The position numbers and the translations under genes were made by a program. A model generated the notes under the pieces. The model was not told the origin of the DNA and did no database searches. It saw only the letters and a list, made by a program, of their open reading frames with translations. This document shows positions 1 to 10,800 of a stretch of 64,000 nucleotides of DNA, piece after piece (positions within the stretch are counted from its first letter, which is position 1; each line of letters starts with the position of its first letter). Location: the NCBI GenBank assembly GCA_947625865.1, contig CANQQD010000001.1, positions 62,001-126,000 of the forward strand, written 5' to 3'. Source of the DNA: an uncultured Clostridia bacterium (GTDB lineage: Bacteria; Bacillota; Clostridia; Christensenellales; Borkfalkiaceae).

Positions 1-2
1 AT

Positions 3-220
3 TTACACCACGGATATATGCGTTATAAAAAGTTTTTGGAATACTATAATGGGCGGGAGAATGAATTTTTGGAACTTCCCGCCATGCCCGCGCAAGTTGA
101 AAAGCATGCTTTGGAAATAGCCCATCCCGCTTTTTACTCCTCCATTCAGAAAGAACTGACAAAGAGCACTTCATATACGACTACCAACTTATGGACGAGC
201 GGGCCGCTTATTATTTGTGA
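3..220 (+). pseudogene. 3' end of an unrecognised gene, apparently frameshifted
   Basis: An open frame enters from the left edge (codons beginning at base 3) and reads naturally to about base 154 (residues such as LELPAMPAQVEKHALEIAHP). From about base 152 the frame one base earlier reads naturally instead and ends ...YDYQLMDERAAYYL with a stop at 218-220. The first frame runs on to 230 with an unlikely Thr/Ser-rich end. I read this as one gene with a single-base shift near 150-165, in sequence or in nature. No family recognised. It converges with the HD gene, whose 3' end is also shifted. Confidence 0.35.
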
Positions 221-261
221 TTTTTTTTAAATTTTCAAATTCTCATTATGATATATTTGTG

Positions 262-441
262 TTACCTGTAGCAATCTACAATAATTACTTCTTTGCCGTT
301 CTCGCGCGCCATAGTTATGCAATCGTATGTGCCGCCGCGGCTTATGGGATTACCATTATAATCATTCAAAGGCAATTCGTTTTTGTCCCAAAGCGCAATC
401 AGTTTATCGCACTTTTTTACTATATAAGCATTGGCTGCGGC
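262..441 (-). pseudogene. SLOG-like C-terminal half, out of frame with the HD gene
   Basis: On the minus strand, in the frame shifted by one base from the HD gene, about 59 codons read DVFAAANAYIVKKCDKLIAL, then WDKNELPLNDYNG, NPISRGGTYDCITMARENG and KEVIIVDCYR before a TAA at 262-264. The pattern (variable Ala-rich helix, CDKLIALWD strand, RGGTYD loop, EVIIVD strand) is what I know from the second half of SLOG/lysine-decarboxylase-like Rossmannoid domains, which bind nucleotides. Inserting one G in the GGG at about 438-440 would join it to the HD frame. It may be the real C-terminus of the HD protein or the remnant of a deleted neighbour; only half a Rossmann fold is present. Confidence 0.5.
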
Positions 442-1571
442 AAAAACGTCCCGTCATGCATTTCCTGATAATTTTTGTTTATCGTGACATTCAGCTCCAA
501 TCCATCATTGTATTCGCGGGTAACGAAAGAGTCGTAAATGTACTCCGCATATATGGCGTTAGCGGCAATATCAAACCGGCAATCCCACGCGATCGGGTCG
601 CGCTTGCTCACCTTTCCGTAAGCAAGCCTGTCCCAACACTGCAGTTCGTCGCAGAGAATTATAAGATAAGCAAGCGGATGCTCGTCAAACCGGATAGAGT
701 GCTTCTCGGGCGCGTCGTATTTGTTGAAATTATTATGCAAAAGAATTGCGGTAAGGACATCAAGATAGCGGACGTCAAACTGATAATTGGGAACGGAGAA
801 GATCTGGCGCGCCAAGATTACTGCGCTGAAATACCCGTGATCTATGAATTTCGGTTGATTTATTATACGCTCGGTAAGTTTCGGACAAACCTTTTTCGGG
901 TCATATCCTTCCCTTAACTGTAACCCATAGGCAAATAAATCATTCAGATTATTAAACGGTTGAGCTTCCGGGAATATTTTTGCCAAATTTTCATGCGTTC
1001 CGTCGCTGAGCGCAATAAATTTATTGAAGTTGCCATAGGAGACATAGGGATTGACCTCTTCGTTATTTCCCCACACTTCTTCCGCATATGTTTTGATTTG
1101 CTCGTGGGCAAACTGGAAAGGATAACCGATATCATGAAACAGCGCCACCATCCCCCAGAATTTCAAGAACTGAAAAGCCGAAACGCCGTTGTCTTTTAAC
1201 CGATAAAACGACAGATAGTTCGCCCTATACGCGGGATCGTTGGCGTAAATTGCAAGCCCCAACGCGAAAACATACACCGAATGTGAATAATGGTCGCGGT
1301 GTTTGGAAAGAAGTTCGCCCGAATGATATTCGTGGTCCGAGAGCATTTCAAGCAATTTTTTTGTATTCTCGTAGCCCTGCCCGAACAATTTAAAAATTTC
1401 GCTGAAACAAAAATAAACGGAAAATGCGTCTTCCTTTTTTCCGCTTGAAATAAATTGTTTAAGCACAAGTTTAAAACACAACTTATCGCTCTCCGCGGTT
1501 TCGGGCTTTTCATATTCTTTCATATCCAGCAAATCGAAAAATTTACTGCTCCATTCCGAAAGCGTTTTCAT
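420..1571 (-). CDS. HD-superfamily phosphohydrolase, 383 aa
   Basis: Predicted metal-dependent phosphohydrolase of the HD superfamily. Visible motifs are a first histidine cluster (HRDHYSHSVY, about residues 91-100), the HD doublet in FHDIGYP (about 146-150), a later HGYFSAVILARQIF helix (about 245), HNN (about 280) and HPLAYLIILCDELQCWDR (about 297-314), in the order expected for the metal-binding shell. No signal peptide, so cytoplasmic. A ribosome site AAAGGAGA lies just before the ATG and a promoter lies about 40 bases further up. The frame stops at 420, but an adjacent frame continues with clearly coding sequence (see next entry), so the annotated C-terminus is probably not the original one. 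Substrate unknown; HD proteins of this type often act on nucleotides. Confidence 0.75.
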   Translation of the reverse strand: MKTLSEWSSKFFDLLDMKEYEKPETAESDKLCFKLVLKQFISSGKKEDAFSVYFCFSEIFKLFGQGYENTKKLLEMLSDHEYHSGELLSKHRDHYSHSVYVFALGLAIYANDPAYRANYLSFYRLKDNGVSAFQFLKFWGMVALFHDIGYPFQFAHEQIKTYAEEVWGNNEEVNPYVSYGNFNKFIALSDGTHENLAKIFPEAQPFNNLNDLFAYGLQLREGYDPKKVCPKLTERIINQPKFIDHGYFSAVILARQIFSVPNYQFDVRYLDVLTAILLHNNFNKYDAPEKHSIRFDEHPLAYLIILCDELQCWDRLAYGKVSKRDPIAWDCRFDIAANAIYAEYIYDSFVTREYNDGLELNVTINKNYQEMHDGTFLPQPMLI

Positions 1572-1601
1572 AAGTTCTCCTTTGAATAACAGATATCAAA
1601 T

Positions 1602-1637
1602 CACAAAAATTATAACATCTGCAATGAATATTTTCAA
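1602..1637 (-). promoter_or_regulatory. Promoter of the HD gene
   Basis: On the minus strand TTGAAA (1632-1637), a 17-base spacer and TATAAT (1609-1614) form a near-consensus sigma-A promoter. Transcription would begin near 1602, giving a leader of about 30 bases before the ribosome site of the HD gene. Confidence 0.7.
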
Positions 1638-1693
1638 GCTTTGCGTCAAATTAAATTGCTTTGCGTTTAAAATGTTCAAAGCTATAAATTTTA

Positions 1694-1770
1694 CCCACCG
1701 GCTATCCGGTGGGCTTCTTTTGAGCATGGAAAAACCGGCGAACAGCGCGGCTCGCCGGTTTTTTTGTTTT
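1694..1770 (-). terminator. Two hairpins ending the giant-protein operon
   Basis: Two hairpins follow the 963-residue gene. The first pairs CCCACCGG with CCGGTGGG (1694-1713). The second pairs AAAAACCGGCGA with TCGCCGGTTTTT (about 1729-1765) and is flanked by T or A runs on both sides, so it can act as an intrinsic terminator in either direction. Confidence 0.75.
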
Positions 1771-1786
1771 AGGTTATTTGATCCGT

Positions 1787-4678
1787 CTACTGACGGCGGT
1801 TTGCCTTGCACAGAGGCTTTAAAGGAAGATGCAGTTTGTCCGGCGAAAGTCTGGTATTATCCACCACGATCACCTCTTGCGGGGGATTATCGGGCGTTAT
1901 ATAGAGCGCAATCTCACCCTTTTTCCACGTCTGTCCGTCGGGATCAAACCAATATACCTTTTTCCCGCGGCGGCGGAACATTACGCCGACGACTTCGATG
2001 CCGTCCTCATCCTCCGCCTGTTCTTCGTAGGATTGTATATAATCCAGCTCCTGTGTGGACAATTCCTCAACTTCCGTTTCCTCTTCCGCCGGCTCTTCTG
2101 CGGGAGCCTCTTCAACAGTTGCAACCTCTTCGGCGGGCTCTTCTGCGGGAGCCTCTTCAACAGCCGCAACCTCTTCGGCGGGCTCTTCTGCGGGAACCTC
2201 GTCAACAGTTGCAACCTCTTCGGCGGGCTCTTCTACGGGAGCCTCGTCAACAGTTGCAACCTCTTCGGCGGGCTCTTCTACGGGCACCTCTTCAACAGTT
2301 GCAACCTCTTCGGCCGGCTCTTCTACGGGAGCCTCTTCAACAGCCGCAACCTCTTCGGCGGGCTCTTCTGCGGGAGCCTCTTCAACAGCTGCAACCTCTT
2401 CCGCCGGCTCTTCTGCGGGAACCTCTTCGGTGGCTGCAACCTCTTCCGCCGGCTCTTCTGCGGGAGCCTCTTCAACAGTTGCAACCTCTTCCGCCGGCTC
2501 TTCTGCGGGAGTTTCTTCGGCGGCCGCAACCTCTTCCGCGGGCTCTTCTATGGGAACCTCTTCAACAGCCGCAACCTCTTCGGCTACTGCAACCTCTTCG
2601 GCGGGCTGTTCCGACGGCTCGGCAGGCGCTTGCTCTGCCTGCTCTTGCTCTGCCAAAAGCTCGGCCTGTTTGCGCTCCTCAAAAAACGCTTCCTGGTTCT
2701 TATCCTTTATGTTACGCTTGATCAGTCCCTTCTTGATAAGCTCGACCAAGCCCTCGTAAGGAAGATAATAGTCTACAGATTCTCTTTCGAATTTTTCGGC
2801 CTGTGTGAATCCCGCAACTATTGCTATGAGTTCCTTTGCGTATTTTGCGCGCTTGGAATTCTTTATGCGGTAAAGGCAAGGCGTATCGGCATAGGAAGCG
2901 TTGTCCTCAACGCTTTCAACCTTATATTTTGAATCTATAAGCGAATTAGGGTCAATTGGCAAGTACAGGCAGAGCGTGTTGCCGCGGAAAGACATCTTGG
3001 CAAAAGCTTCCCTGCCTAAATTATAGCTCTCACGCTTCCAGCTCATTCTTGCGTGCACGCGCTTATAGGACAAAAGCTCGTTCTTTATATCGGTGTACCA
3101 GCCCTTTACCTCATTTTCGGACTGGATAAGCTTTGCGGTAAAGCTCTTGTCATAGCGCAGCACGCCGCCCTCGAAGGATTCCTCGTTGATCTGTATGACG
3201 TTATTCGCCGCGGCGTCTGTTGCGGCTGCAACTTCAGAGGAAGGAGTAACCGTTATGGTACAGATATGGCGGCTCTCCGAAAGGGTTCCCGCGGTTATGT
3301 CGTAGCCTTCGGGAACGCCGAAAAGCTTGACGGTATATTCGCCCGGAACGGCGGAGATGGTTGCCGCGCCGCTTTCTACGTTTACGGCGTTGCCTATCTG
3401 GTTTTCGCCGTTATACAGAGCTATCTGCATTGCGGGAAGCCCGTCGGGCGCGTTTACAACCACGTTATATTCCACTTCTTCCTCGGGCATGGTTCCTATA
3501 ATGTCGCTCAAGGTGGGAACGGCTTCTTCCTCCGGCTCCTCGGGTACGATTTCGGTTATTATAACCGCGGTTTCGCGCGTAGCTGCCGAGAGCGCCCCGC
3601 TTTCCACAAGGTAGCCCTCGGGCAGCCCGAAGAGCTTTACGGTGTAATCGCCCGGCTCGGCTGAAATCTTCACATAGCCGTCCGTAAGGGTAACCGCGGA
3701 GCCTATCTGGTTTTCGCCGTTGAAAAGAGCTATCTGCAATACGGGCAAACCTTCGGGCGCCTGTACGTAGACGATATATTCCACCTTTTCGGGCTCGGGT
3801 TCCGCCTCCTCTTCTACGGGCTCTACAAGCGCGCAGGCTGTGAATTCGCCGCCGCTTATATTTCTGAATCCGCCCTCGTCGGACGTGCCGTACGCAACGA
3901 TATAATCAAGTCCGTTGGCTTTGAACATATATTCCGTGGGCTTGCCGGCGTCCAGCGCGATATCCGTCGCCTCTATGCCGTCGATGAACAGCGTATGCTC
4001 TTCAATGAGCACATGCACGCTCTCGTGACCCTCGACAACCCAATCGCCCCTGAGCGAATCGGGGAACGTGATGACGATAGGTTCGGGCTCGGCTTCGTGA
4101 GCGGTCGGCTCGACCCACTTGCACAGTTTCTCATAGAAGTAGTCGCCGCCGTTGATGGTACGCAGATTGCCGTCGGTCTCGCTGTCTTCCACGGCGTCCT
4201 CCCCGGAAGTCTCCTCTTGCTTTCTTGCGCGCTTCAGGAACACCGTATGCTCCACATCGCCGAGCATGAACGCATATTCGCCTTCCGTCTCTGTGGCGGT
4301 GATATCCGTAGCCACAACGCCGTCCACAGACAATGTGCTTGTGCCAATGACGACGCGGATACCGTCGTGTCCTTCGATTCCCCAACTGCCTTGGAGTTCT
4401 TCGGGAAATTCAAAGGGGAGAACTTCGGCTTGAGGTTCTTCGGCGACTTCTTCCGGTTTTTTCTCTTCCACGGGTTCTTTAATGACTACGGTGGTGCTTT
4501 CGCCTCTGCGTCCCACGCGGTGTATGAGCACTGCAAACACGATCACCATGAACATGATGAGCGCGACCTGCGCGACTAACAGCCAGAACAGCGCCGTGTC
4601 CAGCTCCCAGGGGAGCTCTTTGCCAAAAAGAGTAAGTGCATTCAGAATGTTTTTCACAACTATTACCTGCCTTTTCAT
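1787..4678 (-). CDS. Membrane protein with duplicated beta domains and acidic repeats, 963 aa
   Basis: Not recognised as a named family. Seen in order: one hydrophobic segment (about residues 29-52) followed by HRVGRR; two copies of a domain around GSWGIEGHDGIRVVI and GDWVVEGHESVHVLI (about 88-150 and 205-265), each with DG[VI]xATDI; two copies of an Ig/transthyretin-like domain (QIAL[FY]NGENQIG ... G[ED]YTVKLFG); a domain beginning SFTAKLIQSENEVKGWYTDI with RGNTLCLYL and YRIKNSKRAKYA, a type I have seen in many clostridial proteins without a known role; eleven 15-residue Glu/Pro/Ala repeats; and a C-terminal domain with RRRGKKVYWFDPDGQTW. It lies 37 bases after the giant gene and is probably co-transcribed with it. 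ATG at 4678 has a weak ribosome site; GTG at 4657 is an alternative. The basic residues after the segment suggest a cytoplasmic bulk, but topology is uncertain. Confidence 0.8.
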   Translation of the reverse strand: MKRQVIVVKNILNALTLFGKELPWELDTALFWLLVAQVALIMFMVIVFAVLIHRVGRRGESTTVVIKEPVEEKKPEEVAEEPQAEVLPFEFPEELQGSWGIEGHDGIRVVIGTSTLSVDGVVATDITATETEGEYAFMLGDVEHTVFLKRARKQEETSGEDAVEDSETDGNLRTINGGDYFYEKLCKWVEPTAHEAEPEPIVITFPDSLRGDWVVEGHESVHVLIEEHTLFIDGIEATDIALDAGKPTEYMFKANGLDYIVAYGTSDEGGFRNISGGEFTACALVEPVEEEAEPEPEKVEYIVYVQAPEGLPVLQIALFNGENQIGSAVTLTDGYVKISAEPGDYTVKLFGLPEGYLVESGALSAATRETAVIITEIVPEEPEEEAVPTLSDIIGTMPEEEVEYNVVVNAPDGLPAMQIALYNGENQIGNAVNVESGAATISAVPGEYTVKLFGVPEGYDITAGTLSESRHICTITVTPSSEVAAATDAAANNVIQINEESFEGGVLRYDKSFTAKLIQSENEVKGWYTDIKNELLSYKRVHARMSWKRESYNLGREAFAKMSFRGNTLCLYLPIDPNSLIDSKYKVESVEDNASYADTPCLYRIKNSKRAKYAKELIAIVAGFTQAEKFERESVDYYLPYEGLVELIKKGLIKRNIKDKNQEAFFEERKQAELLAEQEQAEQAPAEPSEQPAEEVAVAEEVAAVEEVPIEEPAEEVAAAEETPAEEPAEEVATVEEAPAEEPAEEVAATEEVPAEEPAEEVAAVEEAPAEEPAEEVAAVEEAPVEEPAEEVATVEEVPVEEPAEEVATVDEAPVEEPAEEVATVDEVPAEEPAEEVAAVEEAPAEEPAEEVATVEEAPAEEPAEEETEVEELSTQELDYIQSYEEQAEDEDGIEVVGVMFRRRGKKVYWFDPDGQTWKKGEIALYITPDNPPQEVIVVDNTRLSPDKLHLPLKPLCKANRRQ
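2083..2590 (-). repeat. In-frame 45-bp tandem repeat, about 11 copies
   Basis: The DNA repeats with a 45-base period and encodes EEPAEEVA[AT][VTA][ED]E[AVT]P[AVI], counted as eleven consecutive 15-residue units in the membrane protein, with degenerate units at the N-terminal side. Copies differ at a few wobble and Ala/Thr, Glu/Asp, Ala/Val positions. The near identity of copies makes copy-number change by slippage or recombination likely. Confidence 0.9.
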
Positions 4679-4715
4679 TCTTTTGAATTATATCGCTTGA
4701 CCGACATAATACGTT

Positions 4716-4850
4716 TTAATTATTTTTTTGCTTCTTCCTGCGTCCGACGAACAGCAGGGCGAAGAGACCGATGAGGAATTGGGACGCGAACAGACACACA
4801 TATGCGGTGACATCCGTTCCGTCTATGTTGAGGAAGTCGTTGAAAACTTC
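4716..4850 (-). other. C-terminal membrane anchor of the giant protein
   Basis: The protein ends with a hydrophobic stretch (AYVCLFASQFLIGLFALLFV) followed by GRRKKQKNN. This is the usual form of a membrane anchor with positively charged cytoplasmic stop. A sortase signal (LPXTG-like) is not seen in front of it. Confidence 0.8.
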
Positions 4851-7800
4851 TACGGTATAGAAGTCCTCCAGGCCGTCCCAGTTGATTGTGTCAAGGACGG
4901 TGACTTTGACATAGTACGTGCCCGTACGTGCGTCTGTGATGTCGCGATCCAGTTCCTCGGTACAATCCGCGTCAATATAGTATCTGATTATCACGTCGCC
5001 CCATTCCGCTTCGGGCAGAAGTTCCGGAGCGGGCTCGTCGCCCTGTTGCAATCTTTCTACGGCGTACTCTCTGAGCCACGAGTTGCGCACCTTGAGGATG
5101 GTGTATTTGCCCGCGCCGTTAAGCGTGCCCTCTATTGCCAGCGTATAGTTGGGGTTGGAGGCGCTTGCCTCGATGCGATATACGCCCGCGTTGTGCCACG
5201 TCAGATCTTCCTGACCCTCGCCCCAGAGCACGGACAGTGCAAACCCGAGATCGTCGCCTTCGAGTACGCCCTCTATCGCGCTGTGCGTGAGTTCAAGCAA
5301 TTCTTCGCCGTAATTCTGGGTCTTGTCGTCCACATGCACCGTTATGGGCTTGGGTGAAACAACATAGTTGCCATAGACCACGTTCAGCTCGTAGTTGGGG
5401 TTGTCATAGGTGTATGTGAGTTCGTAGTTATACGTGCCTGCAAAGTACGGGATGCCGTCTGTCAATGTGGCTATATCGCCGTCTGTAACTTTAAGCGTGA
5501 AGAATTCGATGTCTGCGTTGAGGATGGGGTCGCCGCTCTTGCCGGGCGTCGTACGGCTTATTTCGAGTTTACTCATTATATCCGTATCCGGATCGATAAA
5601 CTCTTCGCCGTAGATCCTGCCGTCGTCCTTGACGTAGACGGTTACCTTACGGGGCACAACTCTGTATACGCTGAGGTCTTCCACATTGTCGCTTACCACT
5701 TCGTAGTTGGCTTGCGCGGCGGTGGGCTCGGCAGGCTTTTTAACTTGCAGCCTGTAGCTGCCGACCCCGGGCATACCGTTTACCATATTCTCCGTCGGGT
5801 CGTCTAACCAGGTGAATTCATAGCCGAGGTTATCGCCGTTGACGATAGCGGGACCTTCCTTGCCGTCCGCACGGTAGCTTGCGCCGTGAGGATCTATTTC
5901 GTCGCCGTATTCGCTCTCGCCGTTGAAGGTCATTATTATGCGGCGTTTTGTCACTTCATATTTGCCTGCCGCGTTGCCCACACGGCTGTCGGGCAACAAG
6001 CCGTCGTAATCGCCCGTGAAGGTGATCTCATAGTTGGGAGTGTTCTCGGCCGCGACGATTATGGGATATGTGCCGATGCTTATGGTTCCGTCAACTGCCC
6101 TGCCGTCCGTCAATACCGCTTTCAGCGTGATGTCGAGCACGTCGCCGTTGACAATGGCGTTGCCGCCATCGCGGCTTGCCGTCCATTTGAGCCCGCTCAC
6201 AGAGTCGCCATACTCGCCCGTGGCGTTTTCTATCCTCACGGATATCTTGCGCTTCGTTATGGTGTACTTGCCGTCGACAAATGAAACCACATAGTTCCTG
6301 TTGTTGAAGTCCGCCGCTATCTCGTAATCACCCGCGGGTGAAGTCCTGTTGACGTCCTCACTGAAGCGGAGAGAGATATCATAGATATCGTTGGGCAATA
6401 CGACTACGTTCTCGTCCGAATATCTCGGATCAGCCAGGTAGCGCTCCGCCGTCCAGTCCTCTCCGTATTTATCCGAAAGCACATGCTCTTCGCCGTACTC
6501 ACTCTCCTGAGGTCTCACGAGAATTTTGATCTGGCGCGGCACAATTGTGAGCGTGCCGTCCGTCATATTGTTGACGTGATAGTTACCATCCAGATTTGCC
6601 GTGCTTGAGACGATGTAAATTCTGTATCCGCTGCCTACGTCCGCCGTGTTTACCGTGTCCGTAGCCACTTTGACAAGTTCGCGTATCTCGTCGGTCAAAT
6701 AGGCTATGCCTTTGCCCGCAACGCCGTTGGAGCGGACGGCTCTCCAGCCTTCATCATATATGCCATCCGCAACAAGATCTCTATGGCGGTCGCCGTATTG
6801 GCTTTCACGGGGAAGCGCTATGAGGTCTATCTCGCGGGGAAGCACACGGTATTGTGCTACGCGCGTGCCGTCGAGCGTATAGTTGGGTGACGACATCACT
6901 GCGGTCACGTCATATGCGCCTATCGGCCGGGTTTGACGGTTGCCGCCGCCGACATCCACGAACACGTTGGATACATCAAAGGTTATAAGGTTCCTTATGC
7001 TTTCCGCGGTGTCGCCGGGAGCAAACTGCGTGCTTATGATGTCGACCGTGAAGCGCTCTGCCACGTCGTGATCGCCGTACTCGCCGCTTGCGGAGTGGAG
7101 CAATATGGTTACCGAACGGGGAACTACTTCGTATTTGCTTGCTTTGCCTTCGTAATCCGCTCCTTCATATTTGCCGTATGACGTCCACTCACCGCTGACG
7201 GTGATCTTGTAGTTGCTGCCTATTTCGTGGCTTGTTGACGTGTCGCTTTCGAGCATTATGATGTACACGCCTACGGGGTCGAACGTCTTGCTTTCGTCAA
7301 GCTCGCCTGCGGTATCGGCGTTCCTTACCGTAAATTTAAGGAAGGACTCAGCCGTGTCGCGGTTTACATCGAACCATGCGGCGTCCGCGGTAGCAAAGCC
7401 GACTACGCTGTAGTTCATAGGCATTGTGGGACGGGTGTCGCCGTAGGTGACCGTCCTCGTATATATCGCCACATTTAAATCTTTTTGGGCGACGAAGAGT
7501 TTGGACGTCCTGTCCGCTCCGTTGTACAGATCTCCGTTATCCAGCTTGAAGGTGATATCATAGTCGGAGTCCCGATTGTAGCTGCAGAGGAGTTTGTAAC
7601 CCTCCGTGTTCGCCTTGAGATAGCCTGTGCTTGTAAATTGCGCGCTTGCGGGATCGAGCTTTATGCTCGCCGCCACAGAACCGGTATCGTCCGGGAATAT
7701 GGTGACTGCGCTGCTCTGTGACATTAACGCATAGCCCGCAAGGTCTTCGGGACGGCTTGTGTCGTATGCGCCGGCGAGATCCACAAAGTTGAAGTCCAGA

Positions 7801-10800
7801 ACGTCGGTGGTGTAATCGCCGTATGTTGCGGTGATGTCGTGCACGTTGACTTCTATTCTTCTCTTTATAACGGTGTAGGTGCCGTCGTTTTTGCCCGTGG
7901 CGGACTCGCCAAAGCTGCCCACGAATGTAACGGTGTAGTTGGCGTTGTCGGAGCGGCCGCTTATCTCATATTTGCCGCTGCGGCGTCTGTCGCCCTCGAA
8001 CGACGCAAACGAAAGAGTTATTTGAAGGTCCTCGCCCTCGGGCAAATCGCCCTCGAGTATGGTCCATGCCTCCCCTTCGTTCGGGTTGGGATCCTGCTCG
8101 CCATATTCATTCGTACGGTCTTTTATGAGCACTTTGACGCCAACCGCCTTTATCTCTACGTAAACGGATACTATGACGACATTGTAGTTGCCTATATCCG
8201 CGTTCCCTTCGCTTCCCGCGAAGCTGTCGACGTTGGGCGTCACTTTATAGAGGCCGACGGCGATTAATTCGTACTGCGGATTCTCCGTGTCGCCTTCGAT
8301 GCGGTAGATCTGGTGGCCGAACATTCCGTTTGCCACAAGGTCGCCCGCCAAAGCGTCATAGACCATAGGTTTGGGCAAGTGCTGTTCGCCGTCATAATTG
8401 AAGTTGTACTTTGTAGTATCGCCATAAACTTCCGAACCGTCGGGGTTTTCCGCCTGCCAGTCGACGTGCAGATCTCTCTTATTGACGGTCACTACGGAGT
8501 AGGTCTTGGCAAACTGTATCTTGATGTTGCCGTTCACTTCGAAGGTGAGGACGTAGCTGCCCGCATTCAGATAGCCGCCCGAGCTCTTCTGTTCATCGGT
8601 GGTGATGACGGACACTGTTATCGCGTCGTCGCCGTCTACTTTTAAGAGCACGTCTATTATCTTCTGAAGGTCGGTTGCGATGTTCTCCGCGCCGTCTATC
8701 TTCGCGATTACCTTTGTATCAAACAGCCATTTCTTGAGGGCTTCCTCCAGCTGTTCAAACGTCTTTGCGCCTTCCTTGGCTCCCTGACCGTCTGCGAGAT
8801 AATCGCCGTACGTGGTTTTAAACTTCACGTTGTCTTTCAGCGTGACTGTGAGATCCGCCTGCACTACGGTGAGAGTAAGCGTGAATGTAATTTGCTTGTG
8901 GTTCTCCTTGGAGATGGTCACATCAACCGTCCACACGCCGTAGGTGGTGATAGTAAGTTTCTCCGCGGTCACCTCGCCCTCAACTACGGGTTGATTGTCT
9001 TTTCTGAGGTTTTTATAGGTGACTGTTGCCGCTTCGTAATTTACGGAGCCGTTGTTCAGGCTGTCCTCGCCGAACTTCAGGTCGCCCGCGAAGATGAAGA
9101 ACCTTCCGTCGACTTGAAGCGAATATTCCACGTTTTTGCCGCGGTAGAGCTGGGTCTGGTTCCACAGCGTACCCGTGAAGGTTTCGCCGTCCACTGCCTC
9201 GCGGTTGTTCTGCTGTATGTCCGCGGGAGTAACCGTGAACACGCCGCGGTCGCCGTCGCCCGATTCGTTGACGAATGTAACATTGTAGTTCAGCTTGATG
9301 CCATAGAGTTCGGGATCGCGGGCGGCAATGGTCTCCGCCCAGACGCCTTCTATGCTATGTTCGCCCACTTCGGCATAGATATTTCCCCTGTCAGCCTCCG
9401 CGCTGCGCAGATAGAAGCCGAGATACTGCTCGTGACCGACGGTGAACGTGCCGCTGCCTGCGGCGTACGTCCATGCCACAGTCTGCGTGTTGACGAGTTT
9501 CGCGTCGTAGCGCAGCTGGGTTACGCCGTCCGTGAGGATCGAGCCGTAAACTCCCTCGCGGTTCTTTATCGTTACCTTTACGGAGAGCGGTTTGATTGTA
9601 TATACGCCCCATGTGTCAAGCGCTTTGTCCCACTCTTCCGCTATTTCTTTTTCGCCTGTTGCGGAGATCGTCGGGTTGTAGCTGTTTACATCCCCGTCGT
9701 AGTCGCTGTTATAGGTGCGGAATACTACGTCGAAGTTGCCGTTGTCGCAACGTCCGTTGATTGCATAATCGCCCACAAACTGTCCGTTGCCGTTGCTCCA
9801 CGTGCTGCCGTCCACATAGGTGATGCCCTTTGTGAGAGTGATGAGCAGATCGCCCATATTCTTCTCTCTGGCTTCGCCGAACACTTTTGTCCATTCGGTG
9901 GATTGGTTGCCCGGGTTCACTTCAAATCCGCCTCTTACAACAAACCACCACTGCGTTTCGCGGCTTGCCTCGGGGTTTGTGCCGTAAACGCTGCTTTGAG
10001 GACGGATGACCACCACTATCCTGCGGGGGTTGATAGTCAGCGTGCCGCTTGTTTTGTTAATATAGCTGCCCTTGAAGGTCACTTCATAGTTGTCGCTGCC
10101 CGAATAGCCGTTTATTGCATAGCCGGCTGCGCTGACGGGCGAGCTTGCGTTCGCGTCGGGGAGAAGCGTGATGCCAAGGTCTTCTTCCGTATCTTCGCCG
10201 ACGTTCCAGCCCTCGGGCAATGTGTAGCCGAATATGCTGTTTTCTATCTCTTCGCCGTATTCGGACGCGGCGTCGTTGATGGTGACTTCCACAGGCTTCT
10301 TGTTGACGGTATAGATGCCCGCTACGTTCGCATAGTGAGCGTCATCCGGATTCACGCCGCTTGTAAACGAGCCCGTCCAGGTTGGTGTATTGTAGTTTAC
10401 ATTATCGAAGCGTTCAAACCATCCGCTTGCATAAATCGCATAATTACCGGCTTTTGCAAATCTGCTTGCCAAAACGTCGTCTATCAAGGAAGCGTACATA
10501 TCGAAATCGAGTACGTCGCCTGCGACATAACCGCCTCCCGCCGTGGCGTCGAACATCTCGGGATGGTCCTTGCTGTTCCAGGAGACATCATCTTCCGTGA
10601 GATTGTCTCCGTATACGCTGCTCTTCTTGCCGCTGAGAATGTTGATGGTTATGTTGGCTTTTTCTACTTTCAATTTCGGCGCCGTGGAGGCGAATGTCAC
10701 CACATAGCTGTTGAACGCCTTGTTGTCTGCCATGGTTTCGGTCTTGCTTGCCGTGATGGCGTAAGTATTCACTTTAAGCGCCTTGCCCGTGCTGACCTGA

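Noticed and set aside
2083..2590. Possible CRISPR array because of regular repeats
   Set aside because: Units are head-to-tail with no unique spacers, keep the reading frame and encode a regular peptide.
1829..2932. Open frames rich in FGGLF or SSAGSSAG repeats on the plus strand
   Set aside because: They are the other frames of the 45-bp repeat encoding the acidic tract.
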